A DNA stretch of 64,000 bases from Acanthacorydalis orientalis (GCA_034766995.1 CM068322.1:7156589-7220588), one strand, 5' to 3'. Shown: positions 1-11,060, numbered from the stretch's first letter. The notes: generated by a model from the sequence alone, not told the origin. Program-made: numbers and translations.

Positions 1-193
1 AGTAATTAATAGACAGGTTATGCAATTTTATGCACTAAACTTAATCATTTTTTTTGTAAACTAATTTTCTCTTTCATCCATAATTGAATTTATTTTAATA
101 AATCTGAGATATCAAATAAAATATACAATTTATATATTTACTTTTTTACACGTATGTGGATTTAGTTTACAGTCAAATATTTATTTCCATGCA

Positions 194-246
<53 letters not shown>

Positions 247-648
247 GTGAACTGTACTTCTATTTATATACGTAAGTACTATTTTCATTTAAGTTTCCAC
301 CCGTACAATTACATCTGGTGCAACGTTTAATTTAAATGTTGCACAATTTAAATTATTCTCCTTAAAGTTAATCGACTGTGAAAACATTGCATTTGTAAGA
401 TCATTAAAAGATTCCGTTTCTTTAGCAGTTGATTGTATAGAGTTAAAAGTCCCTGTTATCAAATTTTACTTTTCACTGATAATAAATAGTTTGTAGCTGT
501 GTTCGGGAAACTTTAACTACATTATTAATTTCTACTTTTCTTTATTATGCTATAACGAATATTAAAATACAAGAGACGAAAATTATTTTAAGGTCATGTG
601 AAAATCATTCGATTTTTATATGCTATATATATATATATATATAATATA
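1..648. other. AT-rich leader, no gene
   Basis: No open frame or recognisable element lies here apart from the (AT)n tract at 201-242 and a shorter TA run at 624-643, which abuts the target site of the mariner that follows. Confidence 0.6.
201..242. repeat. (AT)n microsatellite
   Basis: About 21 uninterrupted AT dinucleotides, preceded by an imperfect ATATGT run. Confidence 0.95.
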
Positions 649-1467
649 CATGGGTCGTTTGATAAGTTTGGTAAATTTCTATGATGTTGCGTGAATATTA
701 ATTTGTTGACGCGACGGTTATCAAGTGTCACTTTTCAAACTAGCATAGGTGAAATTTCAGCTAGAAGCGACATGTTGTTCGCATTCTACAGATTTTTGAA
801 GCGAGCATTGTAGCAGTTGCCCTCAAAAATGGAAAAACCGAGCAGGTATTTTTACATCGGCGTGGATAAAACATGGATCCACCACTACACATCTAAGTCG
901 AAGCAGAAGTCAAAGCAGTGGCCAATAACTGGTGAAAGTGCTCTGAAGAAGATGAAGACCGTTTTTATGGCTGGGAAGATGATGGCCACTGTTTTTTTGG
1001 AATTCTCAAGGAATTATTCTGATCAATTACTTAAAAAATGGAAAAATAACGACAGGAGCCTGTTGTGCAACATTATTTAACGGTTTGAAAGAAGGTCTGA
1101 AACAAAAACGGTGAAGATTATCGCACAAAAAAGCTGTTTCACTAGGATAACGCGCTATCCCACAAATCTACCGTCGCAGTGGTAAAATGGCACGAATTAG
1201 GCTTCGAATTGATTTCTCATCCACCCTATTCTTTGGACTTAGCCCCGTGTGACTTTTTTCTCGTTTCACACTTGAATATTTAGCTCGGTGGGAAGAAACT
1301 TTCGCCGAATGAGGATTTCATCGCCGTCGTCTATGCGTATTTTGCAGATTCGCTGGACCAATTGGACCATAGCTCTCAGTGGAGACAATGTTGAAAAATA
1401 AAATCGATTTTTTTACAAAAAACGGTGTTTAACTTGCTCCTTTACTATACTTCTCAAAATACCCTCG
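649..1467 (+). mobile_element. Internally deleted mariner element with both termini
   Basis: An 819-bp Tc1/mariner-superfamily element. Its ends are imperfect inverted repeats of about 28 bp: the left end reads GGGTCGTTTGATAAGT and the complement of the right end reads GGGTATTTTGAGAAGT. The left side is preceded by TA (647-648); on the right the expected TA has decayed to TT. A complete mariner is about 1.3 kb. The missing ~450 bp is the N-terminal DNA-binding half of the transposase gene, because the start-like MEK runs almost directly into the DETWIHHY-type block. The copy is non-autonomous and old. Confidence 0.88.
817..1395 (+). pseudogene. Mariner transposase, N-terminal half deleted
   Basis: Degraded mariner transposase, the DDD enzyme that cuts and pastes the element at TA. 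An 87-codon frame (817-1080) reads MEKPS and then VDKTWIHHYTSKSKQ, matching the first catalytic-aspartate block (usual form DETWIHHYTP) with E changed to K. Frameshifted downstream, around 1126-1285, the second aspartate lies in HxDNALSHKS, with an in-frame TAG immediately before it. The third lies in LAPCDFF, about 34 residues on, so this was a DD34D enzyme. The motif HPPYSLDLAP is clear. The C-terminal region is readable to about 1395. The helix-turn-helix DNA-binding domain is absent, and stops and frameshifts rule out function. The Y/IHHYTP form suggests the mauritiana/irritans side of the family; the subfamily is an inference. Confidence 0.88.
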
Positions 1468-1689
1468 TTTATATATATTTAACAGTTTTGAACTCTTTGA
1501 ATCAATTTTTTACTTTGTAAAAATAAAAAAAATAGAGATGGCATTGACTATTCTGCAGATTGCATGAAAATATTATATTATCAGAATATGTTCATATAAT
1601 CTGTTAAAAATATGTACAATTTTTACTTTAATAAATGTCAACTATGAATCATTGTAACTGAAAATATTTTCGAATGAACTTTCTTTATA

Positions 1690-2345
1690 CTCAATTATCA
1701 ATCTCGATACCGTCAAGGCTGTCGCACGAACAGAAAATCACAAAAATCGAACTTCCGGTCGAATATAATCGGAACGTGAATGTAACAATAAAAAGCCATC
1801 AATTCCGAGACAAAAGGCGGCCGACAATGGAAATCCTTTGTAGAGCGCGAACGGAACGCGAGAGCACTCGGCGCGCTAATGAAAACGCCTCCACTCAGTA
1901 TAACTCTTAAATAGTATTTTATAATACACGCCAATTACCTTGAAATCACAGTATTAACGTCAACATGTAAAACAAACATGACGTTCTGTATACAACGCAA
2001 GTCGAGGTGGAAGCAGTGGCGGTGGATGTAGAAACAGCAGCAACACCGACTGTTATATTTCCGAACGAGCTTGTCGACTCTCCACCTTTCCATTATTCAC
2101 GGCGCAGCGAGAGAGAGAGCTGTTAATTTCGCCCGCAGTAGCAATAACAAGATTATTAATTATTATTCATAAAAGGGTAGATGCCCGTTCGGTGCACATC
2201 GGTTCACCTTCTTATATCACGTCAGCAGACATTTTCATTTTCACGTTTAATTTGAATGTTTCATTCGTTCGGCGCGCGATAATGGTATTCGTATCGTGGG
2301 ACTGGTTCGACTAGAGAAGAATGCTCCTCGTAAACGGGCTTCTCG
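1690..2345. promoter_or_regulatory. CpG-rich island, candidate conserved non-coding element
   Basis: Much richer in CG dinucleotides than its surroundings, with mixed-complexity sequence. It contains a homeodomain-type ATTA/TAAT cluster (ATTAATTATTATTCATAAAAG, about 2153-2174) and a GAGAGAGAG GAGA-type run at about 2109-2118. Short open frames on both strands (1674-1910 plus, 1713-1934 minus) match nothing I recognise and have no coding character. I infer an enhancer- or promoter-like non-coding element; a 5' exon of an unseen gene is possible. Confidence 0.4.
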
Positions 2346-2830
2346 CGAAAGAGGGCTTGTTTGTATGTGTTTTGTTGAAATTTCATATGAATTACATTAA
2401 TTCGATTTATACGTGTACAGAAGCAGTACGCATATAATCGGTTTCTTGTAGATGTTTGTTTCTAAACATTTTGTGTTATGGATTCCCACGAGATAGGTAA
2501 AGAATTCTCCGCACAGATAAAAAGTAAAGCCATATTGTTGTTATTCGGTATATCAAAACAAACATCTTTGTTATTAACCACTTTTAAAAATTCGGCAATG
2601 AAAAAAAAGCATTCTTATATATTTTTTACTTATATAATTACATTTTTTATATATAATTGAAAGAACAGCCTCTTTTTGGAATTAAATAATTAAAATTAAG
2701 TATGATTTATATGTCTATTTCAATCTATTTTCCATTAAGATTTATACCGACTTGTTTAATTTCTTTAAAAATTTCTAAGTATCTGTTTATTCTATACTCG
2801 TTCTAACACATAGCTAATTTTAAATGTGTT
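2346..2830. other. AT-rich spacer, no gene
   Basis: A 60-codon frame at 2478-2660 ends in a low-complexity Tyr/Ile/Phe tail. It is not similar to any family I know and is probably chance. Confidence 0.5.
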
Positions 2831-2837
2831 TTTTAAA

Positions 2838-2871
2838 ATGTATAAATCCCTAGTAATAGGGATTTATACAT
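2838..2871. repeat. Perfect 15-bp inverted repeat with 4-base loop
   Basis: The left arm at 2838-2852 (ATGTATAAATCCCTA) pairs without mismatch with 2857-2871 around a GTAA loop. A perfect 15-bp arm containing CCC/GGG is notable in this AT background. No poly-T terminator context or coding region is attached. Confidence 0.9.
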
Positions 2872-2888
2872 CCTCAACTTTATATCTT

Positions 2889-2930
2889 CCATATAAGGTT
2901 TTAGATATTCCTTATATCATCCATATAAGG
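2889..2930. promoter_or_regulatory. Pair of CArG-type boxes (CCATATAAGG)
   Basis: Two exact copies of CCATATAAGG, which fits the CC(A/T)6GG consensus bound by SRF-type MADS proteins, lie at 2889-2898 and 2921-2930, 32 bp apart. Between them a CCTTATAT segment (2910-2917) forms a 9-bp-arm hairpin with the second box. The surrounding 2.8-3.1 kb is full of degenerate TATAAG/CTTATA words, so the pair may come from a decayed repeat rather than a regulatory site. Confidence 0.4.
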
Positions 2931-3291
2931 ATCAGACTCCTTACATGGACACGTTATATTAATCTTATAAGGCTTATAAAGTGACTTTATATGATATTTA
3001 TACGGTTAATAAGGTTACATTTTATAGCCCTAACGACCATATGTGGATGATAGTTGTGATCTTACACAAATCATATATGGTTTGTATAAGATGAATTTAT
3101 GTGTTTCTTATACGGTTCATATAAGTTTGATGCTTAACAATTTTATAATATAATTCTCGCTTTAATTCTTGAAAATTTATTTCGATTGTGAGTATCGATA
3201 TTTTGAATTTAAGTTTTTCAAATATTTAAATATTTTTATGTGACTAACTTTATTGTAATTATTATCGGTTTAGTAATATATTTATTGGATT

Positions 3292-3418
3292 ACTGATTGT
3301 TGATACATATTGATTGTTATTTATATTAACTGTGCTATTTTAGAATTCTCAATCATTTATTCAAGAATATTCCATAACTGATTGTTGATACATTTTGATT
3401 GTTATTTATATTAACTGT
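3292..3418. repeat. 42-bp direct repeat, 85-bp spacing
   Basis: The block at 3292-3333, beginning ACTGATTGTTGATACAT, recurs at 3377-3418 with a single mismatch. The 43 bp between the copies is not repeated afterwards, so this is a direct duplication and not an extended tandem array. Confidence 0.85.
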
Positions 3419-3419
3419 T

Positions 3420-4560
3420 ATTGAAGTATGTTTAAGAGACAATCGAATGTTAATTGTTGAATATTTCTATTTTAAATATTGTTTGTTGTATGAATGAAAA
3501 ATATGTTTGTTAAGTGAATTTAGACTGACGAGTAGTGTCGAAAGTGTATTGAAAAGTAACTGTATTACTTGTTTCTGCGATCAATCATATAGTCTGAATA
3601 AGCCGTTCATATGCAGTAAACGCATATAGCTTTTTGTATCGTTTTTTATTTTCTGTTCTGTAGTTATGGTCTCTGCGTGACCGATGAGAGCAACCGCTTT
3701 TACTCTTACTAACTTGTAGTTTCTGGTCACAAAAAATCTTCTTTTGATTATTTTATATTTTAATATAATTCTTGAGTTTTTATTAACATAAATTATACAT
3801 CCTCAATATTTCACCAGTTCCTTAATATAACAATATTTGTCGTATTTTACTAGTTAAATGAATGAATGTTTATTAGTAATTTATATATGAAGTCTAGAGA
3901 TAAAATCAGTGTTAAATAACGATAAAATATATTATTTTTGTTGTAATTCTTCAACCAAGTTTATGAGGAAATAATTAAATCATCTTTAAAAAGAAAATAT
4001 TTCCATAAGTTTCAGGATATCAAAATTTCATACCCTACTATTGACTGATTTTATATAAAAATATACAACACAATAGACATTCATATAAAAACTCAATTCA
4101 GTATTGAATTGAGTAAATTCCAACAAAATTCTCTCGAAAAATACTATAACTGGAGATTTTATTTTAGATTAAAAACATGTAAGAAGACTTCTTTGATATT
4201 ATATAAAAATCGATTTAGGAGTTCTTATTTAGTTATTATCAATATATAAATATAGCTTTTCACAAATAGTCAAATATTTAGTCTCACGAACTCCATTTTG
4301 TATCTCTAATAAGTATTTAAAAAATGTTAACCTTAAGCTTTTTCTCTAGAAGTTAGAAATATTTAAGAGATATATTTTATCATTTCCATCAAAAACATAC
4401 TAAACGTTTTAAAAACGGTCTTTTTAGGAAATTGTATATAAAAGTTTTGTCTGCGGATGTTCTAAATATCAGTAAGAACTGATCTTGTAATATTTTTGTT
4501 AAGTACATAATATCTCTTCTTTCACATTTTTAGTTTTTAGTTTTGTTATCATCCAAGCAT
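3420..4560. other. AT-rich intergenic DNA
   Basis: No gene seen. A slightly more complex patch at 3510-3730 contains GCAGTAAACGC-type words and could be a decayed repeat. A 10-bp-arm hairpin (ACTCAATTCA / TGAATTGAGT) lies at 4091-4114. Confidence 0.5.
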
Positions 4561-4564
4561 GTAG

Positions 4565-5024
4565 GTTTGGACATGTTTTCCAGCCTATGATGTTAGTCGT
4601 TCTTACGAAATTGAGGGGATAATGGATCGTTTCACATTTAAAAACATTTTAGAAATACAAATGATTCCTCATGCTGAGTGGAATATGCCGGGTCGATGAG
4701 TGTTTCAACACGATAATAACGTGAAACGCACATCAAGGTTGGTAAAAGATTGGTTAAAAGACAATGGGGTTCAAGTTCTTAATTGACTGGCACAATCACC
4801 AGACTCGAATCCTATTGAAAATCTCTGTAGTTTCTCAAACTACGAGTTGCGGGAGAACGCTTCGAAAAAAAGGGAATTCGAGAATATATACTCGAGAACT
4901 ATTTCGAGCATTAAAAAATAAATGGAAAAGGATACCCAAAACCACCATTTTAAATTTAATTTCATCAATGCCACGCAGATATGCTGGGGTTATTAAAAAT
5001 AGGGAATATTACACAAAGTACTAG
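4565..5024 (+). pseudogene. Tc1-like transposase, C-terminal part
   Basis: Remnant of a Tc1-family DDE transposase. Across shifted frames it reads EGIMDRFTFKNILE, then a HAEWNMPGR segment, VFQHDNNVKRTSRLVKDWL (second catalytic Asp in QHDN), AQSPDSNPIENL (catalytic Glu in PIEN, giving the DD34E layout) and a C-terminal RALKNKWKRIPKT...SMPRRYAGVIKN block ending YYTKY and TAG at 5022. The N-terminal DNA-binding domains and the first Asp block are absent. There are in-frame stops near 4698 and 4784 and a frameshift near 4870. I could not define terminal inverted repeats, so element boundaries are uncertain. It is non-functional. Confidence 0.88.
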
Positions 5025-5900
5025 ATTTGTTGCTTTATTTTTGCACTTTCCCATATATTCCAGTTATTTGTTTTTGTTATCATTTTAATATAAAAGCGAA
5101 TTATTATTATTTAAAATTTTTCATTTTGTTTTTGGTTTCATCAGTATATAAGTATGCATTATTTATATCATTGTAAACTAATTGGAAGGAAAGATAAATA
5201 CACTTAAATGTTTAAGTAGAATTTGTTGCCTCTGTTTTGCACAATACTCTTATAATATACATACATATAATAATAAATATACCAGCTTACTATGAAGTTA
5301 TAAGTATATTTTTCATTTTTGGTTCATTTTATTCAGGAGTTCTCTTAATATCTTTTGATAAATCATTTAAAGCAAATAGTTTTTAATAAGTTATGATTTC
5401 TACGTCTTATTTAAACCCTAACATATATATTTATTACTTCAAATAATCAAATACTTTTTAAAGAACGCAATTATATATTTTTAAATTTCGATTTTTTTTG
5501 TTAAAATTAATTTTATTTTCAAAAATATTTTTTTCAGTCCTCCATAATTTTTTTAATTTTTAATATTACATTTTTGATTATTGCTCATTTTGATAATTAT
5601 TTATGCGTATTTTTATAATTATTTATGTGCATTTTGATTACAATAGAATAATCCTTAGAACAACAACACCTGTTAATACCTACTTTTTAAGACAGCAATC
5701 GGATTGAAGGTAATATTAGAGGTACTTTTGAATCACAAGGTATAAAAGTGTCTTCGTCCAATGAACGAGTAGGATAAATATGTCAGAAAATTTATTGAAA
5801 ATGTGTAGAAAAGATAGATATTGACTCGTTTTGTATAATTTAAAATATATTATATTCAGTAACAAATCCTTAAATAATATACCAATATACACACATACGT
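5025..5900. other. AT-rich spacer, no gene
   Basis: Nothing recognised. There are poly-T/poly-A rich stretches around 5470-5640 only. Confidence 0.5.
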
Positions 5901-5911
5901 ATGTATATATG

Positions 5912-5965
<54 letters not shown>

Positions 5966-5990
5966 GGTAGATAGATAGATAGATGTGTGT
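5901..5990. repeat. Compound microsatellite (TA)n-(TAGA)n-(GT)n
   Basis: A long AT tract (about 5919-5958) is followed by a GATA run (5967-5984) and a short GT run. Confidence 0.92.
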
Positions 5991-6147
5991 GTATGTTTAT
6001 ATAAGGTGTAACATTTAAGAAGACTTTTAAAAACTTTCATCCACTGCATATACATTTAAGATAATGTATTAAAAATTCTAAACATAATTTTACAAACTTT
6101 CTAGTTAAATCCCTTTTAAAAAACTGTATAATATACTTTTATGTACG

Positions 6148-6153
<6 letters not shown>

Positions 6154-6200
<47 letters not shown>
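6154..6200. repeat. (TA)n microsatellite
   Basis: About 23 TA units flanked by GTGT-rich sequence. Confidence 0.95.
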
Positions 6201-6203
<3 letters not shown>

Positions 6204-6239
6204 GTTTGTGTGTGAATGTTTATAAACTTTTATTACACT

Positions 6240-6480
6240 TCGAGAATTTTGTGGGCGACCCGACGAAAATAAGTTACACGAAATGAAATACGACACAGTA
6301 AACTTGTTCCATATAAATTTTGCACCGGAGCACAAGAACAGGAGTATAAATCAATTTAGGCATTCGTGTCTCGACATTTTGATTGCGTTATCTCACATAC
6401 TGTTCTTTTTATTTCTTATGTTTTGTGTACCGGCCGATTGCAATAATATAGTACGGAACGGTCTAATGAAAATATGAATA
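6240..6480. other. Moderately CpG-rich patch, no recognised gene
   Basis: Higher complexity than its neighbours (GGGCGACCCGACG near 6252, ACCGGCCGA near 6430). A 64-codon plus frame (6283-6477) ends in a hydrophobic segment but resembles nothing I know. Possibly a weak conserved non-coding patch. Confidence 0.25.
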
Positions 6481-7350
6481 TTGTAGGTGCAGTTGTGTCT
6501 GGCGTTCAGAATATTAGATGATATATGCAAGGTGCAACGTTATTGTACTTGATTGCTATGTTAAAGCCAGTATCGTTTATGCAATACATACGATTTATGG
6601 ATATTAATATATAAATAAACTAAATTACATTTTTACACCTAGACACTATTTGGAAAATGCAAGAATAGGTTTTCAACATCAATCTCTGTTATACATTTTT
6701 GTACTATTGTGGATGAGAAGTTTTAATTAGGATTTAATAACGAAAATGAAGTGTTTTTCGAGTTTCAATAAGAATTATTATAATATTTTTATTTAATATT
6801 TAAATTCAAATATGTTACCATTTATCTCTTAGTAGCTGTAAAACAATTTTCTTATAGATTCCAAGAGATTTTGAATGATTGTAGATTTCAATAAGTCGTG
6901 ATTTATTCACATATTTTTTGATTTTACTCATTTAACTGTTTCCAAGGTTAAGTATTGTTTCAAATAATGATTTCAAAGTCCTATATTCGAAAAATAACAG
7001 CATGAACAGGGAATTTTTTAATGAAAACTATGTTAAGTAATATCTTAAAATTTTAATTATTATTTTTAAAACAATAATTATTTAAAATTAAAAAAATATT
7101 CAGCAATATTGAAATTATTTACGTGAGTTTACATCTTTTATTACATATATTCTTTAATTACGTATCATATCTATCAAGTATGACTGAATAATCTTTAACA
7201 ATTCATATATCATCGAAAATCTAGTATACATCATACTTCTATTAACATATTATAATGTAATGTCATAATAATGTCTACAATAGATGAAATTTAACTCATT
7301 GTATTCTAATAATATTTTTATAACGTACAGAAATTTGAATGTTAAAACAC
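6481..7350. other. AT-rich spacer, no gene
   Basis: No element or coding signal recognised. Confidence 0.5.
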
Positions 7351-7383
7351 CAGCACTTGTGTTGGTGCCTAAGTGTATTAACA

Positions 7384-7418
7384 AGTTGAAATACACCATA
7401 CACAAGTGTATTTCAACT
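7384..7418. repeat. Perfect 13-bp inverted repeat
   Basis: AGTTGAAATACAC at 7384-7396 pairs exactly with 7406-7418 around a 9-base loop. A second, weaker CACCA/TGGTG stem lies just upstream at about 7349-7370, giving two adjacent stem-loops. Confidence 0.85.
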
Positions 7419-7769
7419 GTCAGATGTCAAGGAATATATAGAACGGAAAATAATCAAATTTTCTCTTATCTGAAATTATATCGGAAAAAACAATAAAATA
7501 AGTAAATCAGGAGGAATATAGAATACGGATAAAACCGGATAATATCCCAGTAATACATCGAATAACATCGTGTCAGAAATCCTTAGCATAATTTGTTAAA
7601 AATATTGAAATTCAGTGTAAAAGTTACATAATTATGGTAGTGATACAAAACATCATCTGTGACTATTATACAGAAGATTTTTTAATTTTTTTTGTAACAT
7701 GAAGTAATATTTCGTACTATACAACTAATTTCAAAAACTAACATAAGTATTACTTATATATATATATAT

Positions 7770-7975
7770 AGCGTGATTCCATTTAGGCTTCCATACGAAA
7801 GTATTAAAAAACCCAAAAATTAAAAAAAACATGTTATCCCCTATTTAGCATTTTAATTCAATTGTTTTTTTAAAATTGAATTGAATTAAAATACTAAATA
7901 AAAGTAACATGGCTTTTGTTAACTCCTGCGCCTCCTTTTAATACTTCCATGTGGAAATGTAAATTTAATCACTCT
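7770..7975. mobile_element. Fold-back MITE, about 206 bp
   Basis: The segment is one long imperfect palindrome. The outer arms read AGCGTGATT...TTCCATACGAAAGTATTAAAA on the left. The right arm's complement reads AGAGTGATTAAATTT...CATGGAAGTATTAAAA. The inner arms (about 7830-7865 and 7877-7914) match at nearly every position around TATTTAG-ATTTTAATTCAATT. It sits between TATATA tracts, consistent with TA-targeted (Tc1/mariner-type) mobilisation. There is no coding capacity. Superfamily assignment from the TA context is an inference. Confidence 0.75.
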
Positions 7976-7989
7976 ATATATAATTTTAA

Positions 7990-8500
7990 ATAAAACTAAA
8001 AATTGAAAAAAGAAAATAATAAAATCGAGAAAGTGAATGAAAATCGCCCAAGGATAGTAGTATTATACAGAAAAATTAAAATCGAAAAGGATCTAAGTTG
8101 TAATTATGGATTAGGATTTAACCGCAAAAAAACGGAAAAAAAGCATTTAGTCAAAATAAAATTCATGGAAATATGTAGTGATTTAGATTTTTCTCATACA
8201 TAAAATATAGAAATTAATGAAAATTCAAATTCAAGTAAAATGAATTCAGACTGTTGAGAAAATTGCAATAAAACTCAAATTACAAACGGTTAATTTAATT
8301 CCAAAAAATGTTTAAAATTAATATACAAAACATGTTCTCCAATTAGTAATGAATATGACAAAATTGAAAAATAAAATATCAAAAAAATGTGAAATGAACA
8401 TTAGTATATCATTTGTCGATTCGCCCTTAACCCCCAATAACCAACCATATCATACTACATAATATCTCACCTGATACAAATCAGCATCTCTGCCATATAT
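7990..8500. other. AT-rich spacer, no gene
   Basis: A Lys/Glu-rich 66-codon frame at 8003-8203 is A-rich low-complexity sequence with no family resemblance. Confidence 0.5.
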
Positions 8501-8502
8501 TA

Positions 8503-8504
<2 letters not shown>

Positions 8505-8570
<66 letters not shown>
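8505..8570. repeat. (AT)33 microsatellite
   Basis: An uninterrupted AT run of 66 bases, the longest pure tract in the window. Confidence 0.97.
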
Positions 8571-8573
<3 letters not shown>

Positions 8574-8784
8574 TGTATTTATGTAATAGTTCTGTCATAC
8601 AGATAATCTTTGAGAAATAAATGTCATATGTATAAAATCTTGAAAACTACACACGAGTAAAATAATGACCTTAAATGAAGAACATACTTATTTTTAATGT
8701 TAGTTGTTGTTTGAAAAAGTGTCTTTTTTCTGCAAGATTTTTCTTTATTTTCATAACATATAAAATGCAATTCAATAATTGAAA

Positions 8785-9665
8785 TATTTGCCGTTGCTCT
8801 TTCTATGACATGCTGCTACTTCTCGAGTAACTTTCGGAATCTATTATGAAAAAAAATCGTCTCGGAGGCAATGAAATTGTCGATCGGTTTCGTCAAGAAC
8901 TTTCTATCTTAAGTTGAATATGTTTTTTGAGTAGTAAGAGCATAGTGCATACGTCCTAACATTGCCATGGAGAAAGCGACCTTCTTGTTTCTTTGTTCAG
9001 TAAAGTTTTTTTATGTGCCGTTTCGCGACTAAATAATTCAATTGACGACTTGAGCTTTCGTTAGCAACTATTTAATTAGGCTGGAGGAGCTCACACCCAC
9101 CCTCACCCTCAATCCAATCTTCGTGTTGTACCACATTTCAGAAAAACCTATTTGATATTCTTTTTGGTAGTTGTTGTTGATAGTTTTTCGGAATCTACTC
9201 ATGAATGTGTGCGTTTAAAATTATCGTATATAATACATTTTCGTCACTGGTAATAATTTTCAACAAAAATTTTTACTCACGCTGTCTGGAAAGCAACGAG
9301 ATGCATTTGTTGAGGCAGCGGACAATATTTTTTTGGAAGAACTCGTGTGGTATACACTTTCCGAGCTTTGGAATTTTTCTCATCTTATGCAACTCCAAGT
9401 TATTGCTCAATCAACTCCCATTTGTAGTATGAGTTTCTCTTACATCTGTGATAGATTTTCATTAATACTATTCAATAATTGTACTGATAAGTCTTTAATA
9501 TTCGCATTATTTCGAAACTTGTTGGCCATTGATATCAAAATCACCAGCTTTAAAATGTCAGACCTAATTATTGTTTGTAAGTAATGTGGGACACAGCACC
9601 TCTATTAACATTACAAACAATTGATTCGCATGATTTAGCGCTGTTCTTCCTTGTTAGAACTCATT
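8785..9665 (-). pseudogene. Mariner transposase remnant, catalytic core deleted
   Basis: The complement strand gives a recognisable mariner transposase spread over several frames. The N-terminal side has FKAGDFDI, then a linker block KMRKIPKLGKCIPHEF. The first catalytic block is LLKIITSDENVLYDNFKRTHS, with Asp in SDEN. The C-terminal tail is (I)NNFIASET...FFHNRFRKLLEK*QHVIE, matching the usual FIASKP...FFRDGIRKLPERWQKVIE. The stretch that should carry the second and third aspartates (HDN...SPDL) is missing and replaced by about 150 bp of unrelated sequence near 9050. It belongs to the GDFD-type mariners (also at 17.9 and 61.4 kb), not to the 9879-10422 element next door. Two plus-strand open frames (9205-9584) are antisense shadows. 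Confidence 0.85.
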
Positions 9666-9878
9666 GAATGCAATATTTAATATACAAAGTTTAGCCACAC
9701 ATCGTGTTTAGTATTGTTTTCTTTTTTGAAATTATATTTATCACTAAATAATGAAATATAACGAATCATAGAACACAAAAAGACGCGAATTTATATGGAT
9801 TTTAAATAATTGTACTTGAGCGATGAGAAAAAAAGACTAAAACTTTTATATACACGTAATATAATGGTATTTTTTTTA

Positions 9879-10422
9879 TTAGGTGAAGGAAAATAATTTA
9901 TTACCTTCAAATGTATATACATTTTTTCATTCGGGTGATTTTAAGTGATCCAGAACTGTTTGATGACTAACGCCTGACTTTTGGGCAAGCTCTAGAATTT
10001 CTGTACATACACAGTGGTTTTGATTCAACTGACGCCTTCAGTTGGTCGTTATGAAATAAAGAAGGACGTCTGCAACCTTCTTCATCTTCAAGAATCTCGT
10101 CCCTAGCACGAAATTTTTTGTACCTTCCTCAACAGTACTTACACCAAAAGCATCATTTAGTTTACGAGAAATTTTTGCTGCTTCACCAACCCTTTTGAAC
10201 TCGTACCAAAATTGCTCTTATTTGCTTCTTTTCCATCTTTAATTCAATAGCCTAATTTAAAGTAAAATTAACAATAAAACTAAAATCGACGTTACTAAAA
10301 TACATATCAAAAAATTAAATTTAAAATAATATTAAATGAATACCATGAAATGACACTTTCATTGAAAAAAAATAAGGTTAGAATTTAGAAAACAAATCGC
10401 AATTATTTTCCTACTAACTTAA
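9879..10422 (-). mobile_element. Short mariner (544 bp), copy 1 of the N-terminal-only family
   Basis: The termini are TTAGGTGAAGGAAAATAATT at 9879 and AATTATTTTCCTACTAACTTAA ending at 10422, flanked by TA at 9877-9878 and 10423-10424. The interior on the complement strand encodes the N-terminal part of a cecropia-type transposase and then jumps to the 3' end just after the 'HLK' helix. The three copies at 50.8, 55.9 and 57.7 kb have the same architecture. The deletion removes the whole DDD catalytic domain, so movement would need a transposase supplied in trans. Confidence 0.88.
9950..10250 (-). pseudogene. N-terminal mariner transposase fragment in copy 1
   Basis: Read on the complement: a start region EKKQIRAI-like, a FVRVQKG/KLNDAFG-like block, KFRARDEILEDEEGCRRP and a final block matching 'LVESKPLCM..ELAQKSGVSHQTVLDHLK'. 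This is the paired-type helix-turn-helix DNA-binding region of a Hsmar1/cecropia-group transposase. It contains frameshifts (an early one near the start) and no catalytic domain. Confidence 0.75.
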
Positions 10423-10724
10423 TATTTTCATTTATAAAACAGAAAAAAAGTATCAAATACTTTATTATTCTTCTTAATCTTTTAGTTTTTTTTTTGAAAA
10501 TAAATTGATTTTGTTATAGTGATAATCCTGAAAAATAACATAAAATATACAAGGTGTCTATTTAAATAAGATTAAGTGACTTTGTCATGAATTCATTTAA
10601 ATATTAAAATATTTGAATTTCTGCTCATGAACTACATATCACAGATCCGTTTTGATTCAGACTAATCCAACTTAAATAAAATGAACAGGTATGAATATAA
10701 TCCACTTAAACACAGTATAAACTA

Positions 10725-11060
10725 TTGTCTTACTTGCGCGATGGTCTCAATTGAAAATTCAAATCATGGACATTCGCGCGGCTCGCGGACTCATCTCGCC
10801 GTTGAAAAGTTTCCAAAGATGTTGTTTTATCAGATACGGTTAGACTATTAACATGAGAAACTTTTATAATTCCGTGTAATTTTAATGCGGCGACTGCGTT
10901 TCTTTTTCCGTTCTTCTTCTGTTGCTACGATGTAAATGAAATGATTGCATACAAAGTGGATATTCTAGATGTGGTGGTGACTCTGTAGCGTACGTTTAAC
11001 TGTGCTCGATTTCTGTGTGTTGTATTCACGTGTCGTCGCAGTGGAACGATGTGGCTTTCT
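10725..11060. promoter_or_regulatory. CpG-rich island, candidate conserved non-coding element
   Basis: Contains a dense CG cluster (ATTCGCGCGGCTCGCGGAC, about 10769-10788) and pyrimidine-rich CTTTTTCCGTTCTTCTTCTG near 10905. Short minus-strand frames here have no resemblance to known proteins. Candidate regulatory DNA by composition only. Confidence 0.35.

Noticed and set aside
1674..1934. Overlapping 78- and 73-codon frames on opposite strands in the first island
   Set aside because: No similarity to known proteins, no codon-like pattern; more likely a consequence of higher GC content in non-coding DNA.
2824..3130. CRISPR-like or satellite array from repeated TATAAG words
   Set aside because: Words are irregularly spaced and degenerate; no fixed period or spacers.
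5870..6335. Open frames rich in Tyr-Ile repeats (also at 11.6, 14.7-15.1, 16.4, 17.4, 32.2, 34.4 and 37.7 kb)
   Set aside because: They are translations of (AT)n/(TA)n microsatellites and have no coding character.
9205..9584. Two overlapping plus-strand frames of 75 and 83 codons
   Set aside because: They are antisense to the minus-strand mariner transposase remnant at 8785-9665.
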